DNA of 64,000 nucleotides. Source: Streptacidiphilus sp. P02-A3a. GTDB lineage: Bacteria; Actinomycetota; Actinomycetes; Streptomycetales; Streptomycetaceae. Made by a program: the position numbers and the translations under genes. Positions 28,254-36,578 of the stretch are shown in pieces (the first letter of the stretch is position 1; every line of letters starts with the position of its first letter). The DNA lies in contig NZ_CP048289.1 of assembly GCF_014084105.1 (NCBI RefSeq), positions 1,683,922 to 1,747,921 on the forward strand. The letters are read 5' to 3'. The notes below the pieces were generated by a model. The model saw nothing but the letters and a program-made list of their open reading frames with translations. It had not been told where the DNA came from and made no database searches.

Positions 28254-29534
28254 GTGCTGCTGAACTTCAGAACGGCGAATCATCGCTCGATCCGGGACGA
28301 GCAACAGCTTCAGCTGCACCCGGCCTTCGAAGCGGACCGCCCCGAGGGCACCGACTGGCAGGCGGTCCCGGTCGTCGGCATCTTCGGAGCCAACGCGGCA
28401 GGCAAGTCGAACATCGTCGACGCCCTGGAGTACATGGCCTTCATGGTGGTGAATTCCCACCGTGACGCCGAACCGGACGGCGGTGTGCCGCGGCGCCCCT
28501 TCCGCCTTGACGAGTCCGCGCTTTCCGATCCTTCCTGGTACGTGGTGGACCTGCTGCTCGACGACATCCGCTACACCTACGGCTTCAGCGTGGACGACGA
28601 GCGGGTTGTCAACGAATGGCTCTACAGCTATCCGCTGGGGAAGAAACGTAAGATCTTCGAACGGTCCGACGGTGACTTCGAGCCCGGCGACTCGCAGGAG
28701 AAGCGCGAGCTGAGACTGGTCGAAAGCATCACCGAGCCCAATGTGCTGTTCATGTCCCTGGCCGCCCGCTCCAAGCAGTCGGATTTCCAGCCGGTCTATC
28801 AGTGGTTCCAGAAGGGGCTGAATTTTCGGCGCCTGAAGTCGCCGACGGATGTCCTTGAAATGAATCGATTCTTCGAGACGCCGAAGCGCTACCCGGAGCT
28901 GGTGGAACTTCTCAGGGCAGCCGATCTCGGAATCGAGGAATGGGGAGTGGAGGAAATCCAGACCACGGCGCCTCGTCGCCCGCACGGACCCATCCACAAG
29001 GAGGGTCGCCAGTTCGAGAAGGTCACCCGGCCGTGGATCGGCCAGCGCGGGCGCGACGGCGTCGTGCGCATGAGTCTGCAGGACCAGTCCGCCGGGACCC
29101 GGGCTCTACTGGAGCAGCTTCCCCGATTCCTCGCCGTGTTGCGCCACGGTGGGACCCTGGTGGTGGATGAGATCGACTCCAGCCTGCATCCGAGGCTCAC
29201 CGCCCAGTTGATCAGGATGTTCCAGGATCCGGAGACCAACAAGCACGGCGCCCAGCTCATCTTCACCAGCCATGACGCGAGCCTGCTCGGCAAGGACAGC
29301 GGCGAGGACATCCTCAAGCGGGACCAGGTCTGGTTCGTGGAGAAGAACCAGTACGGCGAATCGGAGATCTTCGCCCTCGCGGAGTTCAAGCCGCGCCGGA
29401 ACGAGAACCGGGAGCGACGCTACCTCGGCGGCAGCTACGGCGGCGTCCCCTTCATCGACAGCAGTTTCACCCGGGCGCTGCTCCAGGGGGAGGGGACAGC
29501 GGATGGCGCGGGAGCCGAAGCCGAGCGGCCGTAG
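28254..29534 (+). CDS. RloA-like AAA15/OLD-type ATPase
   Basis: A 426-residue ATPase. Walker A GANAAGKSN is at residues 45-53. The signature-like QSAGTRALLEQLP precedes Walker B TLVVDEIDSSLHPRL near residue 300, and the H-loop-like FTSHDASLLG follows. This order is that of AAA15/AAA21 and OLD-family SMC-like ATPases used in phage-defence and toxin systems. The GTG at 28254 follows GAAGGAAG. Codon use is clearly less GC-biased than in flanking genes, with patches such as GGGCTGAATTTTCGG, suggesting transfer. The next gene, an RloB-like protein, overlaps it by 32 bp. Confidence 0.85.
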   Translation: MLLNFRTANHRSIRDEQQLQLHPAFEADRPEGTDWQAVPVVGIFGANAAGKSNIVDALEYMAFMVVNSHRDAEPDGGVPRRPFRLDESALSDPSWYVVDLLLDDIRYTYGFSVDDERVVNEWLYSYPLGKKRKIFERSDGDFEPGDSQEKRELRLVESITEPNVLFMSLAARSKQSDFQPVYQWFQKGLNFRRLKSPTDVLEMNRFFETPKRYPELVELLRAADLGIEEWGVEEIQTTAPRRPHGPIHKEGRQFEKVTRPWIGQRGRDGVVRMSLQDQSAGTRALLEQLPRFLAVLRHGGTLVVDEIDSSLHPRLTAQLIRMFQDPETNKHGAQLIFTSHDASLLGKDSGEDILKRDQVWFVEKNQYGESEIFALAEFKPRRNENRERRYLGGSYGGVPFIDSSFTRALLQGEGTADGAGAEAERP

Positions 29535-30153
29535 AGGTCCGTCGTTCGAGTCCACCCTCGGCCGAGCGGTCAACAGCCGCGAGCCCCGCGAGCGACTGCT
29601 CGTGGTCTGTGGCGCGAAGGTGACCGAGCGGGACTACATCCAGGGCCTCTGCTCCGTCGTGCGGAATCCAGCGGTCTCGGTCAAGGTGATCGAGCACCCC
29701 AGATCCCCGTCCCAGGTCGTCGCATATGCCGCGCAGTACGCCCGAACCACCGGTGAGGAATACGACCAGACCTGGTGCGTGCTCGATGTCGACCAGTTCG
29801 TCGATATCGACCAGGCGCAGGCCGACGCGGACGCCGAGAACATCCATATCGCGCTGTCCAATCCCTGCTTCGAACTCTGGCTCATCTTACATTTCGCCGA
29901 TCACCGCAGCCACGCCGCCAGTTACAAGCAGCTTGAATCGGTGATTGCGAGATGCCTGCCGGGGAAATACAGCAAAACGGGCCTCAGGTTCGCTGACTAC
30001 CAGCAGGGATGGCCCGACGCGGTACGCCGGGCAAAGCAGCTCGCCGCCCCCGGCCACGAGGCACGCGTCAACCCCGCCACCGGCATGTGGCGCCTCGCCC
30101 TCGCCATCGGCGACACCCCCGCGCGCGGTGCCGTTCGGGGCGAACGCCGCTGA
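29503..30153 (+). CDS. RloB-like protein, presumed nuclease partner
   Basis: A 216-residue protein of the RloB family. SNPCFELWLILHF (near residue 112) is the family's most typical segment, and CVLDVDQF supplies a DxD acidic pair. The N-terminal motif reads VVCGAKVTERDY, where relatives have VCEG-x-x-TE-x-x-Y. The first acidic residue of the presumed Toprim-like site is therefore Gly here. It overlaps the ATPase gene by 32 bp, so the two proteins should be made together. Expected role: effector of a two-gene defence or conflict module. ATG 29503 follows GGGGAGGGGAC. Confidence 0.85.
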   Translation: MAREPKPSGRRGPSFESTLGRAVNSREPRERLLVVCGAKVTERDYIQGLCSVVRNPAVSVKVIEHPRSPSQVVAYAAQYARTTGEEYDQTWCVLDVDQFVDIDQAQADADAENIHIALSNPCFELWLILHFADHRSHAASYKQLESVIARCLPGKYSKTGLRFADYQQGWPDAVRRAKQLAAPGHEARVNPATGMWRLALAIGDTPARGAVRGERR

Positions 30154-30347
30154 CCCACGGGCCAGGCCGTCCGGCGCGCGGCTGGGCGTACCGCTTTCCC
30201 TTCTGCCGGGGGACTGCTGACACCACGTCTCTTCCGTTGGTCTGTTGTGTTTCACTCTGCCGTCATATGGTTACCGGGCGGTAGACACCTGGCTGCCCCA
30301 GAGTCGCACGGCTGGAGTTGTATACACAATCCTCCCGGAGGTCCCCC

Positions 30348-32414
30348 GTGGCACCCGTCACCCGTCGTACCTTCCTCGGCTCCGCCGCCGCCCTCGGCGC
30401 GGCGATCGGCCTGGATGCCCTGCCCGGCACCGCGCCCCGCGCGTCCGCCGCCACCACCGGCACCATCACCGACGTCAAGCACGTCGTGGTACTGATGCAG
30501 GAGAACCGCAGCTTCGACCACTACTTCGGCACGCTGAAGGGGGTGCGCGGCTTCAGTGACCGGGCCACCATCGAGATCGCCGGAGGCAACAGCGTCTTCA
30601 ACCAGCCCAACGGCAGCGGCCGCCAGTACCCCTGGCAGCTGAGCGCCACCGACACCTGGTACTTCGGCGTCAGCAAGGAGCAACTGGCGCAGTGTGACGG
30701 CTCGTTGGACCACTCCTGGTCCACCCAGCACGAGGCGTGGAACAACGGGAAGATGGACTCCTGGGTCTCCGCCAAGGGCTCGGTGCGGACCCTGGGCTTC
30801 ATGAACCGCTCGGACATCCCGTTCCACTACGCGCTCGCCGACGCCTACACCATCTGCGACGCGTACCACTGCTCGATCCTGTCCGCGACCGGCCCGAACC
30901 GCACCTACCTGTGGTCCGGCGAGATCGACCCGGCGGGCGCCGCGGGCGGTCCGGCCTACGACGGCGGCTCCGAGTCCGGCCTGAAGTGGCAGACCTACGC
31001 CGAGACGCTGCAGAACGCCGGGGTGAGCTGGAAGGTCTACCAGAACGCCTCCGACAACTTCGGCGACAACGCACTGGCCTACTTCAGCCAGTTCACCGGC
31101 GCCGCGAGCAGCAGCCCGCTGGCCCACTACGGCATGGGCTCGGTGCCCAGCACCGGCAACACCCCGGTCGACATCGCCAACGCCCTCGCCGCCGACGCCA
31201 AGGCCGGTACCCTGCCGCAGGTCTCCTGGGTGGTCTCCAACCAGCTCTACTCCGAGCACCCGGACGGGCCGCCGGAGAACGGCGCGTACTTCGTCAACCT
31301 GGTCATCCAGGCCCTGGCGTCGGACCCGGACGTCTTCAACTCCACCGTGCTGTTCCTCAACTACGACGAGAACGACGGCTTCTTCGACCACGTGCCGCCG
31401 CCGGTCGCCCCGGCCGGGACCGCCGGGGAGTTCTACTCCGGCGAGAACATCGGCCTCGGCTTCCGGGTCCCGATGATCGTCGCCTCGCCGTGGACCCGCG
31501 GTGGCTTCGTCGACTCCCAGGTCTACGACCACACCAGCGTCATCCGCTTCCTGGAGACCTGGACCTCGGCCCTGGGCACCCCCGCCGTCTGCAACAACAT
31601 CAGCACCTGGCGCCGCCAGGTGTGCGGTGACCTCACCGGCGCCTTCGACTTCGCCAACCCGGTCTACGGGCCGCCGGCCCTGCCGGCCGCCACCGCCACC
31701 ATCAGCCAGACCACCGCCAGCCTGATGGTCAACCCGAGCCCGGGCACCAACTCCCTGCCCACCCAGGAGGCCGGTACCAAGCCCGCCCGCGCGCTGCCCT
31801 ACCAGCCCAACGCCTGGGTCGACCACATCGAGTACGACGCCGACAACGCGACCCTGCTCTGGCTGGACCTGGCCAACCAGGGCCCGCAGGCCACCGCCTA
31901 CGCGCACTACTCGGTCTACTCCAACGCCGGGAACACCGGCGGCCCCTGGCAGTACACGGTGGCCCCGCACAACGCCGCCACCGGCACCGACGGCAGCGCC
32001 AGCGCCTCCTTCAGCATCGGCGCCAACAACGGCAACGGCGCGTACGACCTGACCGTGCTCGGCCCCAACCGCTTCCTGCGCCACTTCGCCGGCAACGCCA
32101 CCACCGCCGGGAGCACCGCCGAGGCCGTCACGTCCTACGCGACCGCCCCGAACACCGGCGCGGAGGCGGTCTGGTTCGCCCTGAGGAACACCGGCGGCAG
32201 TGCCGTCACCTTCACCATCACCTCGAACAACTACCGCACCGACGGCCCCTGGACGTACAACGTCGCCGCCGGTGCCACCGTCTCCGACTACTTCAACGCG
32301 GTCACCGTCGCCAACGGCTGGTACGACTTCACGGTCACCGTCAGCGGCGACTCCAGCTGGAGCCGCCGCGCCACCGGCCACATCGAGACCGGTGCGGTGA
32401 CCGTCACCGGCTGA
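30348..32414 (+). CDS. Tat-exported phospholipase C, phosphocholine type (copy 1)
   Basis: A 688-residue secreted enzyme with a Tat signal at residues 5-35 (TRRTFLGSAA). The phosphoesterase core carries QENRSFDHYFGTL near the N-terminus and NYDENDGFFDHVPPP near residue 340. Two C-terminal repeats of the DUF756 type end the protein (PNRFLRHF marks the first). It should hydrolyse phosphatidylcholine or sphingomyelin outside the cell. The GTG at 30348 follows GGAGG; TATACA at 30321-30326 is a possible -10. A paralogue lies inverted at 36863-38986. Confidence 0.92.
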   Translation: MAPVTRRTFLGSAAALGAAIGLDALPGTAPRASAATTGTITDVKHVVVLMQENRSFDHYFGTLKGVRGFSDRATIEIAGGNSVFNQPNGSGRQYPWQLSATDTWYFGVSKEQLAQCDGSLDHSWSTQHEAWNNGKMDSWVSAKGSVRTLGFMNRSDIPFHYALADAYTICDAYHCSILSATGPNRTYLWSGEIDPAGAAGGPAYDGGSESGLKWQTYAETLQNAGVSWKVYQNASDNFGDNALAYFSQFTGAASSSPLAHYGMGSVPSTGNTPVDIANALAADAKAGTLPQVSWVVSNQLYSEHPDGPPENGAYFVNLVIQALASDPDVFNSTVLFLNYDENDGFFDHVPPPVAPAGTAGEFYSGENIGLGFRVPMIVASPWTRGGFVDSQVYDHTSVIRFLETWTSALGTPAVCNNISTWRRQVCGDLTGAFDFANPVYGPPALPAATATISQTTASLMVNPSPGTNSLPTQEAGTKPARALPYQPNAWVDHIEYDADNATLLWLDLANQGPQATAYAHYSVYSNAGNTGGPWQYTVAPHNAATGTDGSASASFSIGANNGNGAYDLTVLGPNRFLRHFAGNATTAGSTAEAVTSYATAPNTGAEAVWFALRNTGGSAVTFTITSNNYRTDGPWTYNVAAGATVSDYFNAVTVANGWYDFTVTVSGDSSWSRRATGHIETGAVTVTG

Positions 32415-32453
32415 CGCCCGTCCCCGCCGCCGTCCCCTTCCCGGGCCGCCCGC

Positions 32454-32771
32454 TCAGCGGACGCCGGGGAGGTGGATGGCGGTCCAGCCGGTGGGCAGCG
32501 GACCGCCGGTGGAGGCGTTGACGCGGCCGGAGCCGTTGCAGGCCATGCAGCGTTCGACCCGGATCACCGTCCGGGCCCGGCCGTCCGGGCTGACGCTGTA
32601 GCGGGTGTAGCGGCCCGACCCCTCGCACAGGATGCAGGGGTCGCCGCTGATCACCTGGTGCGCGTGCCCGGTCCCGCTGCACGACTGGCACTCCGACTTG
32701 CCGATCCGGCCCTTGCCGCTGCACGTCAGGCAGTGCCCCGAGGGCACCGAGTCCGCGAGCTTCCTGCTCAC
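32454..32771 (-). CDS. Stand-alone DnaJ-type zinc-finger protein
   Basis: A 105-residue protein with four CxxCxGxG-like motifs, CLTCSGKG, CQSCSGTG, CILCEGSG and CMACNGSG, the pattern of the DnaJ cysteine-rich domain that binds two zinc ions. There is no J-domain or substrate-binding domain, so it is not a full DnaJ. GTG 32771 follows GAAGGGG; the longer upstream frame lacks support. It is the last gene of a probable four-gene minus-strand operon (33799 to 32454). Possible roles are redox or zinc-dependent chaperoning or RNA binding; none is shown. Confidence 0.8.
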   Translation of the reverse strand: MSRKLADSVPSGHCLTCSGKGRIGKSECQSCSGTGHAHQVISGDPCILCEGSGRYTRYSVSPDGRARTVIRVERCMACNGSGRVNASTGGPLPTGWTAIHLPGVR

Positions 32772-32887
32772 AACTGCCCCTTCCCACTGCCTGCCTGCGG
32801 CACGATGGCCTCCAACTCGTCGGAGTGAGCGTATCCCTGTCCGAACATGTTGCGGAGTGCCTTGCTCCACCGGGCTGGTGGCGTACC

Positions 32888-33358
32888 TCACCGGTCGTAG
32901 CGGGCGGACGGCCGCACGCCGTTCGGCCGCAGCTCCGCTCCGGCGTGCAGCAGGTACTTGCGGGTGCTCTCGCGGCAGTAGTGGATCAGGTGCGCCAGGC
33001 TGGAGACCGACGCCCCGGCCTCGTAGCGGCGGCGCAGCTCGGCCAGGTCCACCGGGTAGGCGGTCATCACCGGGCGGTACGCGGGCCGGATGGTCACCCC
33101 GGCCAGCCGCAGCACCTTCGCCGTGTACTGCGTCGACCGGCCGATCTCGGCGGCCAGCAGCAACAGGCTGGCCCCGGCCTGGTACCTGGCCGTCAGCCGT
33201 CGGCCGAGCAGGATCTCGTCCTCGCGCGGCAGCAGCCCGCGCAGGGTGAAGACCTCTCTGCTCGCCTCCGCGAACAGGCTGCGGACCAACGGAAGGTCGT
33301 TGTCCTCGCAGGCCCGGCGGACCGCCGCCGCGTACCGCGTGCGCGGGTTCTCGCTCAA
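32888..33358 (-). CDS. Tandem helix-turn-helix protein
   Basis: A 156-residue protein with two similar helix-turn-helix units: about residues 50-90 (LTARYQAGASLLLLAAEIGRS) and about 105-145 (LRRRYEAGASVSSLAHLIHYC). Each ends in a ...LRLAGVTIRP or LLHAGAELRP segment, so the halves look like an internal duplication. The start is TTG at 33358, three bases after AGGAGAG. Such proteins in streptomycetes are likely DNA-binding, but the target is unknown. It lies 37 bp after a Cys/His-rich protein gene. Confidence 0.7.
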   Translation of the reverse strand: MSENPRTRYAAAVRRACEDNDLPLVRSLFAEASREVFTLRGLLPREDEILLGRRLTARYQAGASLLLLAAEIGRSTQYTAKVLRLAGVTIRPAYRPVMTAYPVDLAELRRRYEAGASVSSLAHLIHYCRESTRKYLLHAGAELRPNGVRPSARYDR

Positions 33359-33395
33359 CTTCTCTCCTGTTGTCTGTGCGGAAACGAAAAAGCTG

Positions 33396-33578
33396 CTACT
33401 CGTCGCCGGAGGTGTGGCACGGGCAACTGCATCGGTGTTCCTCCGGGCTGGAGTTCGGCCCGGCCCGGAAGCTGAACCGCCCGGAGCAGAGCGCGTGCAG
33501 TTCCGGATGCTCGTCGTTCAGGCAGCAGCCGGACCGCCGGGCGCGCGGCGGCCTGCCGCCCCGGCTCTTCACCGGCAC
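33396..33578 (-). CDS. Small Cys/His-rich protein
   Basis: A 60-residue basic protein with CC, HALC, HRCSCPCH at the C-terminus, giving six Cys and several His that could hold one zinc ion. The GTG at 33578 overlaps the end of the preceding gene by 10 bp, indicating translational coupling. Short proteins ending in CxCxCH are common in streptomycetes and have no known function. It belongs to the minus-strand operon ending at 32454. Confidence 0.6.
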   Translation of the reverse strand: MPVKSRGGRPPRARRSGCCLNDEHPELHALCSGRFSFRAGPNSSPEEHRCSCPCHTSGDE

Positions 33579-33799
33579 CGCGAGTCGCGGCTGTTGGCGT
33601 TCAACTCGCCCACGCGCGCCCGGAGTTCATCCCGCCGATCGGCGGGCAGCAGGTCCTCGGCGCGGGCGGTCCACTCGACACCGCCGCCCAGCGGACGCAG
33701 GTAGACCTCCCCGGCGTACCGCGCCATCACCACCCCGACCCGGTCCCGCCGCCGGTCCCGGGCCAGGCTGCCCACCGCTGCCGCGTCCCTGGTGGTCAC
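33569..33799 (-). CDS. Conserved streptomycete hypothetical protein
   Basis: A 76-residue protein with the segment RDRRRDRVGVVMARYAGEVYL, then GGGVEWTARAEDLLPA. I remember similar sequences (RVGVVM...LRPPxGGxEW) as small proteins next to HTH regulators in Streptomyces. The GTG at 33799 follows GGGGGA by seven bases; an upstream GTG at 33892 is possible but has no ribosome site. It heads the four-gene small-protein operon. The function is unknown. Confidence 0.6.
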   Translation of the reverse strand: MTTRDAAAVGSLARDRRRDRVGVVMARYAGEVYLRPLGGGVEWTARAEDLLPADRRDELRARVGELNANSRDSRCR

Positions 33800-34209
33800 C
33801 GCCGTCCCCCGATCGCCCGCCGGGTCCGCCCGCTGCTCGGGGTGACCCGCGAAAAGGGCATGCCGCACCGCTGTTCTCCGCCCATCGCACACACTGCCTC
33901 ACGCTTTTGCGCACTGGATTTCCGGTGGTTCCAGGATTGCGATTCGGCGGCGGCCGGTACAGCGTTTCGAGGAGACAAGAGGTGAAGTGGACCCTCGCGG
34001 GACAGTGTGGAAAATGTCCCGGACCCGCCCGGGGATCAGTTCACGCAATATGCGGAACAAACCCCTCCCCGGGGGCGCGTTGGTGCGTGTGCGACACGCG
34101 GATGGTACTCCGCGCGCTCTGTCCACGAAGAGTGCGGAGTCAGCAGAATCACCAGGCCAGTGTTCAGCAGTGACAGCGGCCGTCGTGCCGCCCCCACCGG
34201 AGGTGCCCC
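33800..34209. other. 410-bp intergenic region between divergent genes
   Basis: It separates the minus-strand small-protein operon from the plus-strand inhibitor-like gene. The GC content drops around 33900-34050, with short A/T runs such as GGAAAATG, so promoters for both directions are expected here. A 64-codon Cys-containing frame from GTG 33982 has random third positions and is not accepted as a gene. GGAGG at 34199-34203 serves the gene at 34210. Confidence 0.6.
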
Positions 34210-34683
34210 ATGTCCGACCCACTTGTGCAGATCCAGATCCGCGGTGCCGGCGTCGCCATCATCAACGGCACGGTCTACGCGGCTCTCATCGCCCCGCCCA
34301 ACGCGGCGACCTGGGTGGCCTCCTCCGGCCCGGACGGCTCGACCGTCTTCACCGACCAGGCGAGCGGGCTGGTGCTCAGCGCGCAGTCGACCGACCCCGG
34401 TACCCAGGCGGTCGTGACGCCGAGCGGGACCGCGCCCATATCCTCCTGGAACGTCGTGCGGTACGCCGACGAGCAGGGTGACGACGCGACGCCGATCAAG
34501 GATGCGGGCGAACTGGTCAGCGGGTACTACACGCTCCAGGACCCGGCATCGGGCACCTACCTGTTCCGCAACGGCATCGAGGACCGCAGCCTGCGGCCCA
34601 AGTTCGTCGGCTTCCCGTCGTACCAGGGGGACGGGGAGTACGAGCTCGTCATCCAGGTCGTCGGCGATGGCGACGACGACTGA
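34210..34683 (+). CDS. Beta-trefoil protein, fungal I66 inhibitor-like
   Basis: A 157-residue acidic protein without signal peptide or cysteines. It is beta-rich, with repeating short strands separated by Gly/Pro/Asp turns. The C-terminal part, YYTLQDPASGTYLFRN followed by EDRSLRPKFVGFP, resembles the EDRSLLPK segment I recall from fungal serine-protease inhibitors of MEROPS family I66, which have a ricin-B-like trefoil. The catalytic target cannot be named. ATG 34210 follows GGAGG. It converges with the ML-domain gene, with a shared terminator. Alternative: an unrelated lectin-like trefoil. Confidence 0.55.
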   Translation: MSDPLVQIQIRGAGVAIINGTVYAALIAPPNAATWVASSGPDGSTVFTDQASGLVLSAQSTDPGTQAVVTPSGTAPISSWNVVRYADEQGDDATPIKDAGELVSGYYTLQDPASGTYLFRNGIEDRSLRPKFVGFPSYQGDGEYELVIQVVGDGDDD

Positions 34684-34720
34684 CGACCGCCGAGCGGGCG
34701 TCAGGAGCCTGACGTCGCAG

Positions 34721-34751
34721 GGGCCCGGGAGGCCGACGGCCGCCCGGGCCC
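34721..34751. terminator. Convergent terminator
   Basis: GGGCCCGGG (34721-34729) pairs with CCCGGGCCC (34743-34751), with an inner GGCC/GGCC stem. It lies between two convergent genes and is symmetric, so it can act in both directions. Confidence 0.8.
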
Positions 34752-34755
34752 GCTC

Positions 34756-35127
34756 TCAGGTGAGGGAGAACCGGGCGTTGACCCCGGCGATCTCCTGGTT
34801 GTCCTGGTCGGTGAGCGTCAGGTTCACGTTGTACGTGCCGCTGGGCGAGTCACTGGTGATGTCGAGCACGGCCTGTGCGGTGTAGTTGCCGGGCTGAGCG
34901 GCGACGAGCGGCGAGGACCGCCTGAAGACGGTCACGAGTCCGTACTTGGCCGTGATGTGGACCTGTCCGCCGGTGAGGTTCTGGTTGAGGGTCCCGTTCA
35001 GCGTCACGGTCAGGGACTGCCCCTTGACCGGGGGCTGCGGATCGAACGAGACGCTGGTGACGGTGAACGGGTCGCTGGCGGTTCCCGCGCTCGCCCAGTC
35101 GGCGTTTCCGGTCGATGTGGTCGTCAT
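34756..35127 (-). CDS. ML-domain (MD-2/NPC2-like) lipid-recognition protein
   Basis: A 123-residue protein that reads like the ML domain of fungal phosphatidylglycerol/phosphatidylinositol transfer proteins: SVSFDPQPPVKGQSLTVTL, then KYGLVTVF, and SPSGTYNVNLTLTD near the end. These proteins bind lipid in a beta-sandwich pocket and are mainly eukaryotic. Here there is no signal peptide and there are no cysteines, so it would be cytosolic and lack the usual disulfides. ATG 35127 follows AGGGAG. It lies 117 bp after the HprK-like gene on the same strand, and two phospholipase C genes are nearby. Lipid binding is inferred. Confidence 0.75.
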   Translation of the reverse strand: MTTTSTGNADWASAGTASDPFTVTSVSFDPQPPVKGQSLTVTLNGTLNQNLTGGQVHITAKYGLVTVFRRSSPLVAAQPGNYTAQAVLDITSDSPSGTYNVNLTLTDQDNQEIAGVNARFSLT

Positions 35128-35244
35128 CGCGTGCTCCCTGTCGGAGGGTTGTGCGCTCATTTGTCCTGGCCACGTCACGGTACGGGGCTGGTGCGCGACA
35201 GCATCTGCTTACGCCGTTCTCGACCGGTTGTCGCGGGGCGCGGC

Positions 35245-36315
35245 CTAGAATGCCCCGGCATGTCCGTCGAACGGCCCACCCACGAGCGGCTGCGCCCCGG
35301 GCTGGGCGGGGGCGCCGAGGACGTCCAGCAGCAGCGCCGCCGCCGCTGCCGCGTCGCGGTGGCCGTACGACAGCCGCAGGTAGCGCGGCGCGACCGGGGT
35401 GGCGGCGGACGGTGCCGCCTGGGGCTCCAGCCCGAGCCAGCGGGCGCGCGGTGGGAGCACCTCCGCGCCGATCGCGGCGCGCCCGGCGGCGGGGTCGAGC
35501 TCCTCGCAGCGGATCGGCACCGTGGCCGCGCCCACCCGCGGAACGACCACCGCGGCCAGCGGCAGCGGCCCGAGCGCCAGCCGGGTCGCGTCCCCGGAGA
35601 GGTACCGCGACAGCGGGAGCACGGTCCTGGCCGCCGAGGCGGCGTCGACCAACCGGACCGGATCGGTCCAGCCCCAGACCGTGGTCGACGCGTCGTCGGT
35701 GCGCGCGTACAGCCGCTCGTTGCCGACCAGTCGGGCTCCGGCCGCGACGGCGGCCAGCGTGGTGGTGGTCCTGCCCGACCCCTTCGGTCCGCTCACCGCC
35801 ACCGCCCCGCCGCCGACGGCGAAGGCCGACGCGTGCAGCGTGTGCACGCCCTCGGCCTCGAACCCCGTGCTGACCAGCTGTTCGACCACTCGCAGGGCGT
35901 CGCGCAGGCCCAGCTCGGCGTCCGCGTTCACGACCTGGATCCGGGAGCCGGACACCGCGACGAAGCTGCCGGTGCGCGGGTCGGCGACCAGCCGGTCGAC
36001 GCCCGCCGCGGTCGGGTAGTGGATGCCCTCGTTGGAGTCGGGGGCATCGCCGTCGGGCGCGTGGTGCAGGGTGATCGGCTGCTGCTCGTGCCCGGTGAGC
36101 GCGGACGGCCGCGACCGGCCCCGCAGCAACTCGACCAGCGGCATGCCGGGCACCGTGGCCACCGGCGCGGCCTGGGGCCAGAAGTGGTCGGCCACGGCGT
36201 CGAGAAACTCCTCGGGACCGAGCAACGCGACGTCGTACCGCCCGTAGAGGCGCAGCGTCCGCCGCGCGACGGGCGCGGGCGGTATCTCGAACAGGGAGGG
36301 CAGGAAGGAGTTCAC
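35245..36315 (-). CDS. HprK-like P-loop ATPase, unknown substrate
   Basis: A 356-residue protein whose middle (about residues 155-260) matches the HPr kinase/phosphorylase C-terminal fold: LHASAFAVGGGAVAVSG, then Walker A GPKGSGRTT near residue 175, and LVGNERLY where HprK has its catalytic acidic motif. The N-terminal half and C-terminus match nothing I recognise. No HPr partner is encoded here. The GTG at 36315 overlaps the stop of the upstream HTH gene (GTGA), so the two are coupled. Similar proteins occur in some RiPP clusters, but no other RiPP gene is present. Confidence 0.7.
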   Translation of the reverse strand: MNSFLPSLFEIPPAPVARRTLRLYGRYDVALLGPEEFLDAVADHFWPQAAPVATVPGMPLVELLRGRSRPSALTGHEQQPITLHHAPDGDAPDSNEGIHYPTAAGVDRLVADPRTGSFVAVSGSRIQVVNADAELGLRDALRVVEQLVSTGFEAEGVHTLHASAFAVGGGAVAVSGPKGSGRTTTTLAAVAAGARLVGNERLYARTDDASTTVWGWTDPVRLVDAASAARTVLPLSRYLSGDATRLALGPLPLAAVVVPRVGAATVPIRCEELDPAAGRAAIGAEVLPPRARWLGLEPQAAPSAATPVAPRYLRLSYGHRDAAAAAALLLDVLGAPAQPGAQPLVGGPFDGHAGAF

Positions 36316-36578
36316 GCGTGATCCTCGGGTTCGAGGGCGGAGGCGGGCTCGGGGGCGGGGGCGTGCGTCAGCAGGTCGCCGGGGGTGCAGTCCAGGGCTT
36401 CGCAGAGCCTGCCCAGGGTGGAGAAGCGGATCGCCCGGGCGCGGCCGTTCTTCAGGACGGAGAGGTTCACCGGGGTCACCCCGACCAGCTCCGACAGCTC
36501 CACCAGGGTCAGCCCGCGCTCGGCGAGCAGCCGGTCCAGATGGACGCTGATCGCGTGCGGCTCGGCCTCCTCGGCCAT
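36312..36578 (-). CDS. Xre/YozG-type HTH regulator
   Basis: An 88-residue protein with a Cro/C1 helix-turn-helix at about residues 12-65: LLAERGLTLVELSELVGVT, then VNLSVLKNGRARAIRFSTL and LCEALDCTPGDLL. This subtype (HTH_26) usually partners a DUF2975 membrane protein. Its ATG overlaps the TGA of a 50-codon frame upstream that may be a remnant of that partner. It precedes the HprK-like gene with a 4-bp overlap. A strong promoter with a palindrome lies upstream (36773-36801), suggesting autoregulation. Confidence 0.88.
   Translation of the reverse strand: MAEEAEPHAISVHLDRLLAERGLTLVELSELVGVTPVNLSVLKNGRARAIRFSTLGRLCEALDCTPGDLLTHAPAPEPASALEPEDHA

Noticed and set aside
30230..30347. PHO boxes upstream of the phospholipase C genes
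   Set aside because: Only loose 11-nt periodic matches to GTTCACC are visible before copy 1 and one good unit before copy 2; not better than chance by eye.
32454..32771. Truncated dnaJ pseudogene
   Set aside because: The frame is intact, has its own GTG and ribosome site, and neither the J-domain nor the C-terminal domain is found as a remnant on either side.
33982..34173. 64-codon Cys-rich frame after GAGGAG, possible peptide precursor
   Set aside because: Third codon positions are not G/C-biased as in every real gene here, and no modification or export gene is adjacent.
35245..36315. HprK-like gene as part of a lasso-peptide or other RiPP cluster
   Set aside because: No precursor, cyclase, B protein or transporter is nearby; an HprK-like domain alone is not enough.
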